Shown in pieces: positions 29,733-32,110 of a stretch of 32,110 nucleotides of DNA; the first letter of the stretch is position 1; each line of letters opens with the position of its first letter. The DNA is from an uncultured Mycoplasmatota bacterium (GTDB lineage Bacteria > Bacillota_I > Bacilli_A > RF39 > UBA660), in contig CAMLTY010000013.1 in assembly GCA_946486465.1 (NCBI GenBank), forward strand, positions 1 to 32,110. The letters are read 5' to 3'. The notes beneath the pieces were generated by a model. The model had not been told where the DNA came from, made no database searches, and worked only from the letters and a program-made list of their open reading frames with translations. The translations under genes and the position numbers were made by a program.

Positions 29733-29920
29733 TATTCTTCCTCCTCTTCGTCTCTTGGTACAAACATACCATCTTCTTTCTCCACTGTTTTTACAGGAGA
29801 ATCTTTTTCTATTCCATTATTATAGGCTAAAACCATAACAGCGATAAGGACAACGACAAATATTCCTATAAATATTAGCATTGTACTCATACCAAAACCT
29901 CTATTATTTAGTTTACCCAT
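29732..29920 (-). CDS. small single-TM protein with acidic C-terminus, translationally coupled to gap
   Basis: 62 aa [35 protein letters not shown]...DEEEEE; TAATG overlap with gap. Confidence 0.75.
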   Translation of the reverse strand: MGKLNNRGFGMSTMLIFIGIFVVVLIAVMVLAYNNGIEKDSPVKTVEKEDGMFVPRDEEEEE

Positions 29921-29935
29921 TTTATCACCTTCTTA

Positions 29936-30538
29936 TTAAATTATTTCCACAGCAGCGAATTTATTGATAATTTCTTGATATATTTGATACCAAGAGTATA
30001 CTCTGATAACATTTTTACCTGTACATTCCTGGTTATATGGAGCATCAAATACCATAACAGGAATAATCTTAGAGATATCATCAACATTGCTAGCTTTATC
30101 TTCTATCATTAAATCAAGGCCAATACTTAAACATTTTTCTCTTTTGTTACTTGTATTAATTACTATCTCATCATATTCAATATTATATTTATCAAGCCAA
30201 GCTTTAACATAGTAATCTATCATGCCACTATATTGATGAGTTAAGTACTGATTATCTCGTGCTGATAATATTATGATTTTATGTCCATCTTTTCGTAGTT
30301 TATGAATAACTTCACTGGCATAGGGTCTTACAGGAATAGCGATTAATAAATCAAAGATGTATTGTCTCCAAAACTCTATGTTTTCTTCACTTGTTAAGTG
30401 AAACTGTTCTTCCATATAATAACCTTTAGGATTAAATCCTCTATTGATATTTTGTTCTAAACAAAACTTAGATCCACAGGCAAAATGCCACTCTGCTACA
30501 TCATTTAATACGCCATCTAAATCAACACCTATACGCAT
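29936..30538 (-). CDS. HAD-superfamily 5'-nucleotidase (NT5C-like)
   Basis: MRIGVDLDGVLNDVAEW (HAD motif I), IIILSARDN, LMIEDKASNV. Confidence 0.85.
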   Translation of the reverse strand: MRIGVDLDGVLNDVAEWHFACGSKFCLEQNINRGFNPKGYYMEEQFHLTSEENIEFWRQYIFDLLIAIPVRPYASEVIHKLRKDGHKIIILSARDNQYLTHQYSGMIDYYVKAWLDKYNIEYDEIVINTSNKREKCLSIGLDLMIEDKASNVDDISKIIPVMVFDAPYNQECTGKNVIRVYSWYQIYQEIINKFAAVEII

Positions 30539-30578
30539 TTTAACCAATCCCTTCTTTTATTATTGTAACAAATGTAAC

Positions 30579-30618
30579 AAAAAAAAGGAATAGTGTTTAT
30601 AAAATTTGACACTATTCC
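30579..30618 (-). terminator. intrinsic terminator of rpoC overlapping its stop codon
   Basis: GGAATAGTGT-N12-ACACTATTCC followed by T8; TAG stop lies within the 5' arm. Confidence 0.9.
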
Positions 30619-32110
30619 ATAAATTCGTCTTCAAGTTTTTCTAATGGTTCTTCATCAGCGAACTCATCTTCTAAGCTATACTCTACATCACGGTATTTTT
30701 TAAGACCAGTTCCAGCAGGTATTAATTTACCAATTAGAACATTTTCTTTTAAGCCTTCAAGATGATCTAATTTACCATGAATTGCGGCATCTGTTAATAT
30801 TCTTGTTGTTTCTTGGAATGATGCTGCTGATAAGAATGAATCTGTTTCAAGAGAGGCTTTAGTAATTCCAAGTAATACTGGACGACCTGTAGCAGGACGT
30901 TTGCCACTGATTATTACTTCTTTATTTCCTTCTGTGAACTCTCTAAAGTTAACTAGAGAACCAGGTAAGAACTTAGTATCTCCACCTTCAACGATTCTAA
31001 TCTTAGATATCATACGACGAGCGATAATTTCAATATGTTTATCGGCGATATCAACACCTTGAGAACGATAAGTATTTTGTACTTCTTTTAAGATATATTC
31101 TTGAGTTGTAATTGGATCTGTTACATCAAGTAATTCTTTAGGTGAGATAGCTCCTTCTGTTAATTTATCACCGCAAGATACTATATCACCTTTTTCTACA
31201 CAAAGTTTTGCACCATAGTTAGTTGTATGTTCTTTAGTTTCAACTTTGTTAGTAATACTAATCTTGTATTTACCATGGTCTTCAGCAATCTTAGTAACTT
31301 TACCATCAATTTCAGCGATAGTTGCTTTACCTTTAGGGTTACGTGCTTCGAATAACTCTTGAACACGTGGAAGACCTTGAGTAATATCTTCACCACCGGC
31401 AACTCCTCCTGTATGGAAGGTACGCATTGTTAACTGAGTACCAGGTTCACCGATTGATTGGGCAGCCATAACTCCAACTGCTTCACCAATTTCAACAATG
31501 CTTCCTGTAGCAAGGTTTTTACCATAACATTTACGGCATACACCTTTTTCAGTATTACATGTTAGAATTGACCGAATTTCAACTTCTTTTATTCCTGCTG
31601 CAACTATTTTATCTGCAAGCGCTTCAGTAATATATTCATCTTTATCAACAATTACTTCTTTAGTTTCAGGATTAATTACTTTCTTACTAGCAAATCTTCC
31701 TACAATACGGTCATATAAGCTTTCAATAACAGCACCTGTTTTTTCATTAACAAAGTCACGAACAACTAGTCCTTGTTCTGTACCACAATCTTCTTCTTTT
31801 ACGATGATATCTTGAGATACATCAACTAAACGACGAGTTAAGTAACCAGAATCTGCTGTTTTTAAAGCTGTATCGGCACTACCTTTTCTAGCTGAGTGAG
31901 TTGATAAGAAGAATTCTGATACGGATAGTCCCTCTTTAAAGTTTGATGTTACTGGTATTTCAATTGGGTCTCCATTTGGTTTTTGCATTAGTCCACGCAT
32001 ACCTGCAACTTGAGTAAACTGAGAAATACTACCACGTGCTTTTGAGTGCATCATGATGAAGATTGGGTTATCTACTTGTTTTTCAGAGATTTCTTCAAGT
32101 TCAGCTTGAA
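30612..32110 (-). CDS. rpoC: DNA-directed RNA polymerase subunit beta' (C-terminal part, truncated by the window edge)
   Basis: [72 protein letters not shown]; frame open to 32110 ([27 protein letters not shown]). Confidence 0.98.
   Translation of the reverse strand, partial: QAELEEISEKQVDNPIFIMMHSKARGSISQFTQVAGMRGLMQKPNGDPIEIPVTSNFKEGLSVSEFFLSTHSARKGSADTALKTADSGYLTRRLVDVSQDIIVKEEDCGTEQGLVVRDFVNEKTGAVIESLYDRIVGRFASKKVINPETKEVIVDKDEYITEALADKIVAAGIKEVEIRSILTCNTEKGVCRKCYGKNLATGSIVEIGEAVGVMAAQSIGEPGTQLTMRTFHTGGVAGGEDITQGLPRVQELFEARNPKGKATIAEIDGKVTKIAEDHGKYKISITNKVETKEHTTNYGAKLCVEKGDIVSCGDKLTEGAISPKELLDVTDPITTQEYILKEVQNTYRSQGVDIADKHIEIIARRMISKIRIVEGGDTKFLPGSLVNFREFTEGNKEVIISGKRPATGRPVLLGITKASLETDSFLSAASFQETTRILTDAAIHGKLDHLEGLKENVLIGKLIPAGTGLKKYRDVEYSLEDEFADEEPLEKLEDEFME

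Noticed and set aside
1-32110. CRISPR arrays, IS elements, prophage, toxin-antitoxin or defence systems
   Set aside because: No regularly spaced direct repeats, transposase/integrase or recognisable defence genes seen; the DUF4143 ATPase alone is not evidence of a defence island

Overview
Low-GC Firmicutes/Mollicutes-like chromosome segment, standard genetic code, almost entirely housekeeping. The left half (about 966-15049, minus strand) is a contiguous S10-spc-alpha ribosomal operon: rpsJ-rplC-rplD-rplW-rplB-rpsS-rplV-rpsC-rplP-rpmC-rpsQ-rplN-rplX-rplE-rpsN(Zn)-rpsH-rplF-rplR-rpsE-[no rpmD]-rplO-secY-adk-map-infA-rpmJ-rpsM-rpsK-rpoA-rplQ. The right half carries a PHP phosphoesterase, a Y-family polymerase, gpmI, an AAA/DUF4143 ATPase, a Spo0A-type response regulator, a tpiA-glycosyltransferase-pgk operon, a DUF5071 gene, gap, a HAD-type 5'-nucleotidase and the 3' part of rpoC, plus several unassigned small proteins. 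No CRISPR array, tRNA, rRNA, IS element or prophage was seen. The most interesting signals are in non-coding DNA. (i) A compact structured RNA with its own promoter and terminator lies just after rplQ. (ii) A folded S10-operon leader precedes rpsJ. (iii) A consensus-like 0A box (TTTTGTCGAAAAA) lies upstream of spo0A. (iv) Terminator hairpins are repeatedly embedded in or abut stop codons. (v) Paired inverted DnaA-box-like sites recur. I did not find convincing evidence of a wholly new multi-gene system.
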